Positions 14,426 to 21,106 of a stretch of DNA of 29,631 nt are shown here, in pieces. Both the position numbers and the translations under genes were made by a program. The stretch is from the IMG/VR virus record IMGVR_UViG_3300027805_000060, positions 1 through 29,631 of that record; one strand, written 5' to 3'. The notes under the pieces are model-generated. The model saw nothing but the letters and a program-made list of their open reading frames with translations. It ran no database searches and had not been told where the DNA came from. How positions within the stretch are numbered: the first letter of the stretch is position 1; each line of letters starts with the position of its first letter. This stretch comes from a virus.

Positions 14426-14596
14426 TTAACCGATGTAAGAATCTAAAGTTTTATTATCTAAATCTATTTGTCTATAAGTAAAAACAGCGCCTGAAATATA
14501 TTGCACCTCAAATTTATCATCGTAAATAGCTACTACTTTACATACTAAATTATCATCTTTAAGATATTGTCCGATTTTTAAGTTTTGAATAGTCAT
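14426..14596 (-). CDS. 56-residue protein, possible SH3/KOW-like fold
   Basis: A small gene with ATG at 14596 and stop at 14426. The product runs MTIQNLKIGQYLKDDN, then VCKVVAIYDDKFEVQYISG, followed by a short polar end. The alternation of short beta strands with a glycine turn (IGQYL, VCKVVAIY, FEVQYI) is like a small beta-barrel of SH3 or KOW type, often found in RNA polymerase-binding or nucleic-acid-binding proteins. That suits a position upstream of a sigma factor, but no family was identified. It is preceded by the same 12-base leader motif as the next gene upstream. Confidence 0.6.
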   Translation of the reverse strand: MTIQNLKIGQYLKDDNLVCKVVAIYDDKFEVQYISGAVFTYRQIDLDNKTLDSYIG

Positions 14597-14597
14597 G

Positions 14598-14839
14598 TCT
14601 TGAAGTTTTAAATAGTTAAAAAAATTGCAGTGTAAGATGCTGCGCCCTGTTTGGTTAGTTAAGCTATTTATTTAAAAATAAGATTCCGTTTTCAATTTTA
14701 CATTCTTTTCTGCTAACCCACATTTCAACCATTCTACTAAGTTTTTTTGAAATTTCATTTAGGTTTACACCTTGTTGACTTAATTTAATTGCAAGTTCTC
14801 TTCTGTTGATAATTAAGTTTGTCATAATCTTGAAGTTTT
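14598..14839 (-). repeat. Repeated 12-base leader before two small genes
   Basis: On the plus strand TCTTGAAGTTTT occurs at 14598-14609 and again at 14828-14839; on the coding strand it ends one base upstream of one ATG and two bases upstream of the other. Bacteroidota lack strong Shine-Dalgarno signals, so a repeated leader may be a translation or regulator site. Between the two genes (14597-14663) is only a weak 4-bp hairpin followed, on the minus strand, by a T tract. Confidence 0.4.
14664..14825 (-). CDS. 53-residue small helix-turn-helix-like protein
   Basis: First gene of the leftward island: ATG at 14825, stop at 14664. The product has a basic, helical segment RRELAIKLSQQGVNLNEIS with the spacing of a simple helix-turn-helix (LAIKLSQQG turn, NLNEISKKLSR helix), followed by a short C-terminal strand. 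It may be a DNA-binding regulator of the island or a small antirepressor. It lies right behind the best promoter in the window (14866-14896), with a 40-base leader. No wider family was recognised. Confidence 0.6.
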   Translation of the reverse strand: MTNLIINRRELAIKLSQQGVNLNEISKKLSRMVEMWVSRKECKIENGILFLNK

Positions 14840-14865
14840 TTAAAGCGTTTTATCAAATCGATACA

Positions 14866-14896
14866 CAAAGTTACAAACGTTTTTCAAAAGTGCAAA
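14866..14896 (-). promoter_or_regulatory. Leftward promoter of the sigma-factor island
   Basis: On the minus strand a -33 TTTG (14896-14893) and a -7 TAACTTTG (14873-14866) are separated by exactly 19 bases, the best match to the Bacteroidota consensus in this window. It drives the leftward genes 14825 to 12637, which include the sigma factor. Confidence 0.65.
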
Positions 14897-14940
14897 TATT
14901 TTTATTAAAATTTTATAAAATATTTTATCTTTTTTTGCCC

Positions 14941-14948
14941 TAACTTTA
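14941..14948 (+). promoter_or_regulatory. Weak candidate promoter of the tail operon
   Basis: TAACTTTA differs from TAnnTTTG by its last base and lies 18 bases before the ATG of the chaperone gene at 14967. No -33 box at the usual spacing. The divergent layout with the sigma-factor island makes 14826-14966 a likely two-way control region. Confidence 0.35.
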
Positions 14949-14966
14949 CAACCAAATTATAAACAC

Positions 14967-15527
14967 ATGATTTTCAGAAAACGAAACAGAGCAGAACAAA
15001 ACGAAAAGAATTATCAGAAGTGGCTTAAAACCTACATTCCCGAAACCACAAAACAAAGAATAGAATTGGTTAGAGTTTTTACAGACCGCGCTGATAATAA
15101 TTTTTACATTTTGAAAAACCCTGCAAATTTAACGCGTGAACGTGCGCAAAGAATTGAAGAAGCGATGACCGCTATTGATTTTGGCATTAACAAAACTGAA
15201 GTAGTTGAAAAGCTAAACGGCATGTTGCAGATAGTTGAAGATATGCCCTGGCAAAATATGACGCGCGATAAGCTAAAAGAATTTCATACTAAGTCTAAAG
15301 ACCAGTTAAACGATATTCTGTATAGGCTTAAAAGTGTAAAGATAGATGACCTATTATTAGAAGCTGGTTTGTATTTCTTTTATATTGATGGCGAAAACCC
15401 ATATATTATAAATTCAGAAACGCAACAGCGCAAAATGGATGCAATAAAAAAAGACGATGAACTGCGCGCTTTTTTTTTGAACAGTATAGAACAAATATTG
15501 AAAGGTTCGAGCGCTTCAAACGTTTAA
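14967..15527 (+). CDS. Tail assembly chaperone (gpG-like), short form
   Basis: A soluble, helical 186-residue protein with no recognised domain, immediately before the tape-measure gene. The long helices (RAQRIEEAMTAIDFGINKTE, KLNGMLQIVED, DKLKEFHTKSKDQLNDIL) fit a chaperone-like protein. The assignment rests on context: in many siphophages two tail chaperones come before the tape measure, the second produced by a ribosomal frameshift near the end of the first, and a T9 run in exactly that place opens a 100-codon extension here. This short form ends 16 codons after the slip site. Known role: binding the tape measure while the tail tube assembles around it. Confidence 0.7.
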   Translation: MIFRKRNRAEQNEKNYQKWLKTYIPETTKQRIELVRVFTDRADNNFYILKNPANLTRERAQRIEEAMTAIDFGINKTEVVEKLNGMLQIVEDMPWQNMTRDKLKEFHTKSKDQLNDILYRLKSVKIDDLLLEAGLYFFYIDGENPYIINSETQQRKMDAIKKDDELRAFFLNSIEQILKGSSASNV

Positions 15528-15781
15528 ATTTTTCAAGGCTAAATAAGATAGACCCAAACGTAAAACCAAAAAAGAAACCGCAAACATATCAGCACGCACT
15601 TCAAAAACTTAAAGAACAAAACCGCGAAAATGATTATATAATAACAAAGGGCGACCCGGTACAGATGGCAAACGTTAGATTTTGGGTTATTCGTGATTAT
15701 TACAGCGCATTAGAACAAATACTTAAAGATAATGATAGGGCCGAACAAGCCAATAAAAAAATAAACAATGGCAGAAATTAA
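14967..15781 (+). CDS. Frameshifted tail chaperone fusion (gpGT-like)
   Basis: Translation to the T9 run at 15470-15478 followed by a -1 shift (codon phase TTT TTG re-pairing on TTT TTT) joins the first 171 codons to a frame open from 15479 to a stop at 15779-15781, giving about 271 residues. The extension starts EQYRTNIERFERFKRLN and includes VRFWVIRDYYSALEQILKD. The -1 frame has no ATG, GTG or TTG before the ATG at 15665, so it is not a separate gene of that length. It ends 14 bases inside the tape-measure gene. Known parallel: the conserved G/GT shift of dsDNA phages. A transcriptional slip at T9 could have the same result. Confidence 0.7.
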
Positions 15782-18602
15782 AGATGTATATAGTTTAGAA
15801 TTTAACGGTTCACAATTCCAAAGTGAAGTTGACAGCGCAATAGCTAAGGTTAACGAACTAAACGCGGCAATGGAAGAAGGCGCTGATGTAGCTGGTGAAC
15901 TTGAAGATGCGCAGGCTAATTTAGTTAGCGTTTTGAATACTGAAGCTAAAGGTGTTGAACAGCTGAATCAGAAACGCGATGCATTAGTAAAAACACAAAA
16001 AGCCGTTAACAATGAATCAAAAGCTGGTGTAGCTGTTGGTAAACAATTAGATACCACAAACAAACAGATAGCAGTAAGTACAGGTCAGGCGGCAACACAG
16101 CAAAGGAGTTTTGCAGGTTCGTTAATTCAAGGCGCACGAAATATAAACGGTTTACGCCGCGCTGGTATGATGTTGGGCAATGTATTTAGATTGTTAGGCG
16201 GTATAAATCCGTTTGGTTTATTACTTACTGTATTACCTACTGTAATAGATTATATTTTTGGTGCTACAAGTGCGCAAAAAGCATTTAACGAAGCATCTGA
16301 ATCTGCTGTTCAGGCTTATGCAAAAGAAAAAGTAGCATTAGATGATTTGTTTGGTTCTTTGAATAATGCTAATATCAAAGGCGATGAACGAAGCGCAATA
16401 ATTCAAAAAGTAAATGAGCAATACGGCGAATATTTACCCAACTTATTAACTGAAGCATCAACGGCCGAAGAAATTGCAGCGGCTTACGATTTAGTTAACA
16501 ATGCATTGATAAGAAAAGCTGTTACCCAAGCTAAAACAAACGCATTAGAAGCGGCAACAGGTAAATTATTACAAGATAGAATAGCAGGCTTAGAAAGACA
16601 AAGAAAGGCTCAAAAAGCTTTAGATGAATCAGGGGCAGCTATACTTTTTACAACTGCAGAAGGTGAAGAAATGTTTTCAAGACCAACAAACGATGAACAA
16701 GCACGCGCAATAAGTAATTTTAAAGCAGCTAAAAAGAATTTACAAAATATAGATAAAGCTTACAAAGAAGAAGTTAAAAAAATAAACGAATCAGCTAAAG
16801 ACCTTGAAAAATCATTAGGTTTAACTGAAGTAACACCGACACCAACAAGACCAAGACCACAACAACAAAAACCAATAACCCAAGCAAACAGAAACGTTAC
16901 CGATGAAAAAGCAAAACTATTACAAGAAGAACTAACCAACCTTGAAAATGCTTTGAAAATTGAAATCGGTTTAACTGAAGAAGGTACAGCCGCACGCGCA
17001 AGGGCCGAATTAAAATATATAGATGTTATAGAACAATTTAGAATAAACAATCAAAAAGGTTTTGGCGATACTGAAGCTGAAATTACTTTAATGATGCAAG
17101 ACAATGTAGCTAAGCGCAAAAAAATAAACTTAGACTATTTTAATTCTTTAGACGAAAAAGAAAAAGAACGTATAGAAAAAATAAAAACACAAATTGATGA
17201 AACTGAAGCGTTATTAAATTTACAAATTCAAGATACGCAAGAAGGCAGCCAAGAACGTATTGATGCAGAAATGCAATACTATGATGTGCTAAAAGATTTA
17301 TATACAAGGTATGCTAAAGAATTAGGCATGACCGAAAACCAAATAAATGATTTTGTAAAACAAGGTCTTAAAAAGCGTTTTGGCCTATATGAAGATTATT
17401 ATAATAAGCAGTCAACTAATCAGCTAAATAATTTAGAACGCGAACTAAATAACCAGCTAACGGTATTAGAACAAGAACGTAACCAATTATTAAAAGCCGC
17501 TACAGGCAATGCTGAAGAACAAGAAAAGATTAACAAGACTTTTGATAAGCGCCGTTTAGAACTTGAAAAAGATTCTAATAAAAAAATATTAGATGCAAGG
17601 TTAACGCTATTAAATCAGCTAAGAGCATTAGCCGTTTCAACTGGTGATGCTAATTTACTAACTGACATTGATAAGCAAATTTCAGAAGTAGAATTAAAGT
17701 TAGTTGAGTTAAATAAACTTACCGAAGATGGCATTGAACCGCCCGACCCTAAAAAACTTATTGAACAAATAGGCCAAGTTATTACCGGCGTTTCAGATTC
17801 TGTTTTTTCAGTTCTTAACGCGCAAGTGCAAGCCTATATTAGCGGACTTGACAAAGCCATTGATAAAAGCAAATCGGCATTGGATGAAATACGCGCTAAT
17901 AGTGAAGACTTCAACGCGCGCCAATTAGAAATAGAAAAAGAACGTTTAGAAAAGTTGGAAGCCGAAAGGGCGCGCGCTGTTGAACGTGAAAAAACATTAG
18001 CACAGGTTCAGATAGCTATTAACGCATCAATTGCAATATCAAAGGCATTGATTGAAGGCGGTGGTTTTGCATCGGCTGTAACCGTTGGTTTAACTATTGC
18101 ATCATTGATAGCAGGTTTAGCCCAAGCGCGTGCGGCTGCTGGTAATGCGTTCTATGAAGGTGTTGAATATCTTGAACGCGGCAATAATAAACCAGGACGC
18201 GATACAATACCAGCGATGTTAAACGAAGGTGAACGCGTAATTACTACCGATACGAATAATAAGTATTGGGATGTACTTAGCGCCGTACACAATAACAGAA
18301 TACCAGCTGATGTACTTAACACATTTGCTAAAGCATATCAACAAGGCGGCATTAAAAACGCTTTAGGTGCGTTTGGTGATAACGTAAGTTTAAGTAGTGA
18401 GTTAGGTCAAAAATCTATATTTGTAAACGTAGCTCAAACATACGGCGGTTTAGAAAACAGATTAGAACGTATCGAAGCAGTATTAACAGAACTACCTAAA
18501 TACATGCCGAGAACAACAGTTAGCGCGAATGCAAACGGTATATTTAAAATTGTAGAACAAAGACAGGCGCGCAAAAACTTTTCACGTAATTGGTCAAAAT
18601 AA
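15768..18602 (+). CDS. Tape measure protein
   Basis: At 944 residues this is the longest gene here. It has extended coiled coils, a hydrophobic stretch at about 147-165 (PFGLLLTVLPTVIDYIFG), another helical hydrophobic region near 750-790, and near the end a motif typical of tape measures, DTIPAMLNEGERVITT. In siphophages its length sets tail length; at the common ratio of about 0.15 nm per residue the tail would be near 140 nm, an estimate only. The hydrophobic segments may enter the host membrane during DNA ejection. The chaperone fusion overlaps its start by 14 bases. No peptidase or lysozyme domain was seen inside it. Confidence 0.92.
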   Translation: MAEIKDVYSLEFNGSQFQSEVDSAIAKVNELNAAMEEGADVAGELEDAQANLVSVLNTEAKGVEQLNQKRDALVKTQKAVNNESKAGVAVGKQLDTTNKQIAVSTGQAATQQRSFAGSLIQGARNINGLRRAGMMLGNVFRLLGGINPFGLLLTVLPTVIDYIFGATSAQKAFNEASESAVQAYAKEKVALDDLFGSLNNANIKGDERSAIIQKVNEQYGEYLPNLLTEASTAEEIAAAYDLVNNALIRKAVTQAKTNALEAATGKLLQDRIAGLERQRKAQKALDESGAAILFTTAEGEEMFSRPTNDEQARAISNFKAAKKNLQNIDKAYKEEVKKINESAKDLEKSLGLTEVTPTPTRPRPQQQKPITQANRNVTDEKAKLLQEELTNLENALKIEIGLTEEGTAARARAELKYIDVIEQFRINNQKGFGDTEAEITLMMQDNVAKRKKINLDYFNSLDEKEKERIEKIKTQIDETEALLNLQIQDTQEGSQERIDAEMQYYDVLKDLYTRYAKELGMTENQINDFVKQGLKKRFGLYEDYYNKQSTNQLNNLERELNNQLTVLEQERNQLLKAATGNAEEQEKINKTFDKRRLELEKDSNKKILDARLTLLNQLRALAVSTGDANLLTDIDKQISEVELKLVELNKLTEDGIEPPDPKKLIEQIGQVITGVSDSVFSVLNAQVQAYISGLDKAIDKSKSALDEIRANSEDFNARQLEIEKERLEKLEAERARAVEREKTLAQVQIAINASIAISKALIEGGGFASAVTVGLTIASLIAGLAQARAAAGNAFYEGVEYLERGNNKPGRDTIPAMLNEGERVITTDTNNKYWDVLSAVHNNRIPADVLNTFAKAYQQGGIKNALGAFGDNVSLSSELGQKSIFVNVAQTYGGLENRLERIEAVLTELPKYMPRTTVSANANGIFKIVEQRQARKNFSRNWSK

Positions 18603-18604
18603 CA

Positions 18605-18612
18605 TAATTTTG
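18605..18612 (+). promoter_or_regulatory. Candidate promoter, -7 box
   Basis: TAATTTTG is an exact TAnnTTTG match just after the tape-measure stop. A transcript would begin at about 18617-18620, some 20 bases before the 41-residue gene at 18639. No good -33 element is visible. Confidence 0.4.
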
Positions 18613-18638
18613 TATAAACATTTAAACATTATAAAACT

Positions 18639-18764
18639 ATGCCCCTAATTAAATGCTTACCCGGTGATAACAAATGTATTTCAAAAAACATTAGAACTTT
18701 GATAGCTGAAGGCAAGCCACAAGAACAGGCGGTTGCCATCGCTTTAAACTTAGTAAAGAAATGA
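18639..18764 (+). CDS. 41-residue small phage protein (GKPQEQAVAIAL type)
   Basis: The product begins MPLIKCLPGDNKCISKNIR and ends in EGKPQEQAVAIALNLVKK. The last part, with a GKP-x-x-QAVAIA core, is a recurrent small domain in phage genomes whose role I do not know. The start is ATG at 18639, 27 bases beyond the -7 box, and the stop TGA overlaps the next gene's ATG as ATGA, a clear sign of translational coupling and of a real gene. Two cysteines in the N-terminal half are spaced C-x6-C. Confidence 0.7.
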   Translation: MPLIKCLPGDNKCISKNIRTLIAEGKPQEQAVAIALNLVKK

Positions 18765-19090
18765 AATATTTAATTATAACTGTTATCGTTTTAGTTTCTG
18801 TTTTGCTTTATATTACAATTGACAATAGCAACAAGCTACAAAAACAGATACAGAAAAACGAACAGCGAACCCGTGACAGTTTGTCACAAATATATGCTAA
18901 ATTTGTGACAAAATCAGATAGCTTACAAGCGCATATAGATACGATGCAGACTACATTAGACAAACAAATAAAACAGTTTAGATATGACCTATCCAGAATT
19001 AAGATTATTAAAGTACCGATTGTTAATTACGATAATGTTTCTGACACTTTGCTCATTAGCCGCCTCATGTCAGATTACAAAGGTAGATAA
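18761..19090 (+). CDS. Membrane-anchored coiled-coil protein, possible i-spanin-like
   Basis: A 109-residue protein with one N-terminal membrane helix (residues 3-22: YLIITVIVLVSVLLYITI) and a charged, helical periplasmic part with heptad-like spacing (KLQKQIQKNEQ, DSLQAHIDTMQTTLDKQIKQF). This is the architecture of an inner-membrane spanin (Rz), which joins inner and outer membrane at the end of lysis. The next gene begins within it in a different frame, as Rz1 does inside Rz. Spanins have little sequence conservation, so the call is by layout. A structural role in the tail cannot be excluded, given the position between tape measure and tail-tip genes. Confidence 0.5.
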   Translation: MKYLIITVIVLVSVLLYITIDNSNKLQKQIQKNEQRTRDSLSQIYAKFVTKSDSLQAHIDTMQTTLDKQIKQFRYDLSRIKIIKVPIVNYDNVSDTLLISRLMSDYKGR

Positions 19091-19442
19091 CGGTTTTTTA
19101 ATTAGCCGCGATTATGCTGAATATATAGCCGCGCGTTTTGATAGTTTGGATGCCTATAAAATTGCATACGGCGAATGTGTTAATAGGACTGTTGAATGTG
19201 ATGCGTTATTAAACAAATCTGAAAGGCTTATAGCTGATTTAAATGAACAAAAAAATAATTATAGCGACATGCTATTATTAAAAGATGCTATGATTAAAAG
19301 CTATGAACGCGATATTATTATTTTTAAAGACATTGAAAAGAAACTGAAAAAAGAAACACATCTTAAAAAAATGTGGAAAATAACAACTTACGCGTTTATA
19401 TCTGTATCTTTGGGGGCGTTAACATATTCAATACTTAAATGA
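18984..19442 (+). CDS. Lipoprotein with C-terminal membrane helix, u-spanin-like
   Basis: The 152 residues show a basic start, a hydrophobic signal (LLITIMFLTLCSLAAS) and a lipobox-like LAASC with cysteine at 29. A central coiled coil follows (DALLNKSERLIADLNEQKNN), and a C-terminal membrane helix at about 129-150 closes the protein. Lipoprotein end plus C-terminal transmembrane end is the layout of unimolecular spanins such as T1 gp11, which alone bridge outer and inner membranes. It overlaps the previous gene by 107 bases in another frame. Start choice: ATG at 18984 gives the basic n-region; the alternative ATG at 19035 would leave none. Sec-processed membrane protein is the other possibility. 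Confidence 0.5.
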   Translation: MTYPELRLLKYRLLITIMFLTLCSLAASCQITKVDNGFLISRDYAEYIAARFDSLDAYKIAYGECVNRTVECDALLNKSERLIADLNEQKNNYSDMLLLKDAMIKSYERDIIIFKDIEKKLKKETHLKKMWKITTYAFISVSLGALTYSILK

Positions 19443-21106
19443 ACGGTTTACTAATTTATTTTGATGGCATACCTCAGGACCTTGACAATTTCAATGGTAC
19501 TGAATCAGCAAGTTTTGTATTTCGCCGTAAAGATGAAGCGGGCGATTCTGCGTTTAGTTTTGCCCCTGAATTAACCGTTGTCGGCGATACTTACGAATAT
19601 GTTAGGCAGCAAATAATAAACGCGCCTAATCCAAATATAGCAGCTATACAAGTATTGATATATGATACTTGCTGTTTAAATCCTGATGGTACCGACCGTT
19701 TATTATTTACCGGTAAAATTGAAGGCGGTTCTGTTAGGTGGTGTACGTTCCCGACATGTGAAGCGCAAGTTACGGTAGTAGATAATTCAGTAGATGCCGA
19801 AGCGATTAGGTGCTTAAAGAATCATTTAATTTGGGATAGGGTAAATAAAGCCGATGGCAGCGGATTGTCATTAGGTGAAGATACATTTAGAAAAGCGGGC
19901 AATATTCAATACTGTAATGATTTTAGACCTAATGCTTTGCAAGAATCTATAATGATTATTGGCATTATATTTTTTATTATAATTTCGCCTATTGCGCTTT
20001 TAATTACACTTTTTAATTTAATTACAAGTGGTGACCCAGGTAATTTCTATTCTGAATTAGAAAAATATATTGTTGATTGTAGAAACTTTCACAAAGCGCC
20101 GTTTATTGATAATTACATAAAAAACCTATGTAGTATTTGCGGTTTAGGTTATCAAAGTTCTTTATTTGATGTTGGCGGTTATTATCATGATACAGTTAGA
20201 TTAGATGCTTCTTTTGCTGAAGGTAGCGAATTTTTAGGTAGCATATCTGATAACTATAAAACAAATATACCAAACCTAAACGGCATTCAATTTTTAGATG
20301 AACTAAAACAATTCAATATAGAATGGCGAGTTGTTAACGGCGTTTTACAAGTAGAACGCAAAGATTATTTCGTAGGTGTCGAATGGTTTAATACCGATAA
20401 CTTGCAAAATGACCAGCTATTATCTATTTGTTATGAATCACTTGGTGAACGCCCAGCGGCTTATGCTGAATATTTATACCCTAAAGATTTTGCAGATAAT
20501 AGCGGTTCAGAAACAGCGCCAAAATGGGCACAAAAAGTAATAGATTGGAATCCAACTGACAACCCACAGCAAATAGGTTTATTTAGCAAAAACTTTACTT
20601 TTGCATCTGCTTTATTTTTAGACGATTTTAATAGAACAACAAGAAGCCCATTAGATAAACCGATATATCAAACGTTTTATCCAACTTTACAGCAAAGAGG
20701 ATTACTACTAATGGATAAAGGTATAACAGGTTATCCTAAATTGATTGATTGTAATTATACACAACCAGTGCCGGGTTACTTTACTGTTATTCCAAAATCT
20801 TTTAATAATGCGAGTAATCCAAATCTATTTAATTATAATACTATTTGGTGGGTATATGAAAACCCTATACCTAATTTATCAAGTCAGCTAATAGACACCG
20901 CCTACCAACGCCTACTATACATAGATGACCCGCGCTTAACATCGGTAAAAACGCGCAAAGTTACTATATCGGTAACTGCAGATTGTGACCTATTAACAAG
21001 TTTAGATATAGATAAATACGTTACAACGCCGCAAGGCCAAGTACAGATTACAGAAATAACATACGATACAAATAATAATTCATTAACTATAAACGGTTTA
21101 ATTTAA
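19439..21106 (+). CDS. Distal tail/baseplate-hub-like protein with a membrane hairpin
   Basis: A 555-residue protein directly after the tape-measure cluster, the usual place of the distal tail and hub proteins. It has beta-rich N- and C-terminal parts, and a strongly hydrophobic stretch at 170-195 (SIMIIGIIFFIIISPIALLI) that could span a membrane. A soluble tail protein would not normally have this; it may insert in the host envelope during DNA entry. Several cysteines, including CC at about 78-79, are present. The start overlaps the previous stop by four bases (ATGA). No catalytic motif is seen. The hub assignment is from position and size only. Confidence 0.6.
   Translation: MNGLLIYFDGIPQDLDNFNGTESASFVFRRKDEAGDSAFSFAPELTVVGDTYEYVRQQIINAPNPNIAAIQVLIYDTCCLNPDGTDRLLFTGKIEGGSVRWCTFPTCEAQVTVVDNSVDAEAIRCLKNHLIWDRVNKADGSGLSLGEDTFRKAGNIQYCNDFRPNALQESIMIIGIIFFIIISPIALLITLFNLITSGDPGNFYSELEKYIVDCRNFHKAPFIDNYIKNLCSICGLGYQSSLFDVGGYYHDTVRLDASFAEGSEFLGSISDNYKTNIPNLNGIQFLDELKQFNIEWRVVNGVLQVERKDYFVGVEWFNTDNLQNDQLLSICYESLGERPAAYAEYLYPKDFADNSGSETAPKWAQKVIDWNPTDNPQQIGLFSKNFTFASALFLDDFNRTTRSPLDKPIYQTFYPTLQQRGLLLMDKGITGYPKLIDCNYTQPVPGYFTVIPKSFNNASNPNLFNYNTIWWVYENPIPNLSSQLIDTAYQRLLYIDDPRLTSVKTRKVTISVTADCDLLTSLDIDKYVTTPQGQVQITEITYDTNNNSLTINGLI

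Noticed and set aside
14613-14645. Terminator between the two small leftward genes
   Set aside because: The stem is only four base pairs (GCAG/CTGC) with a nine-base loop; too weak to call despite the T tract on the minus strand.
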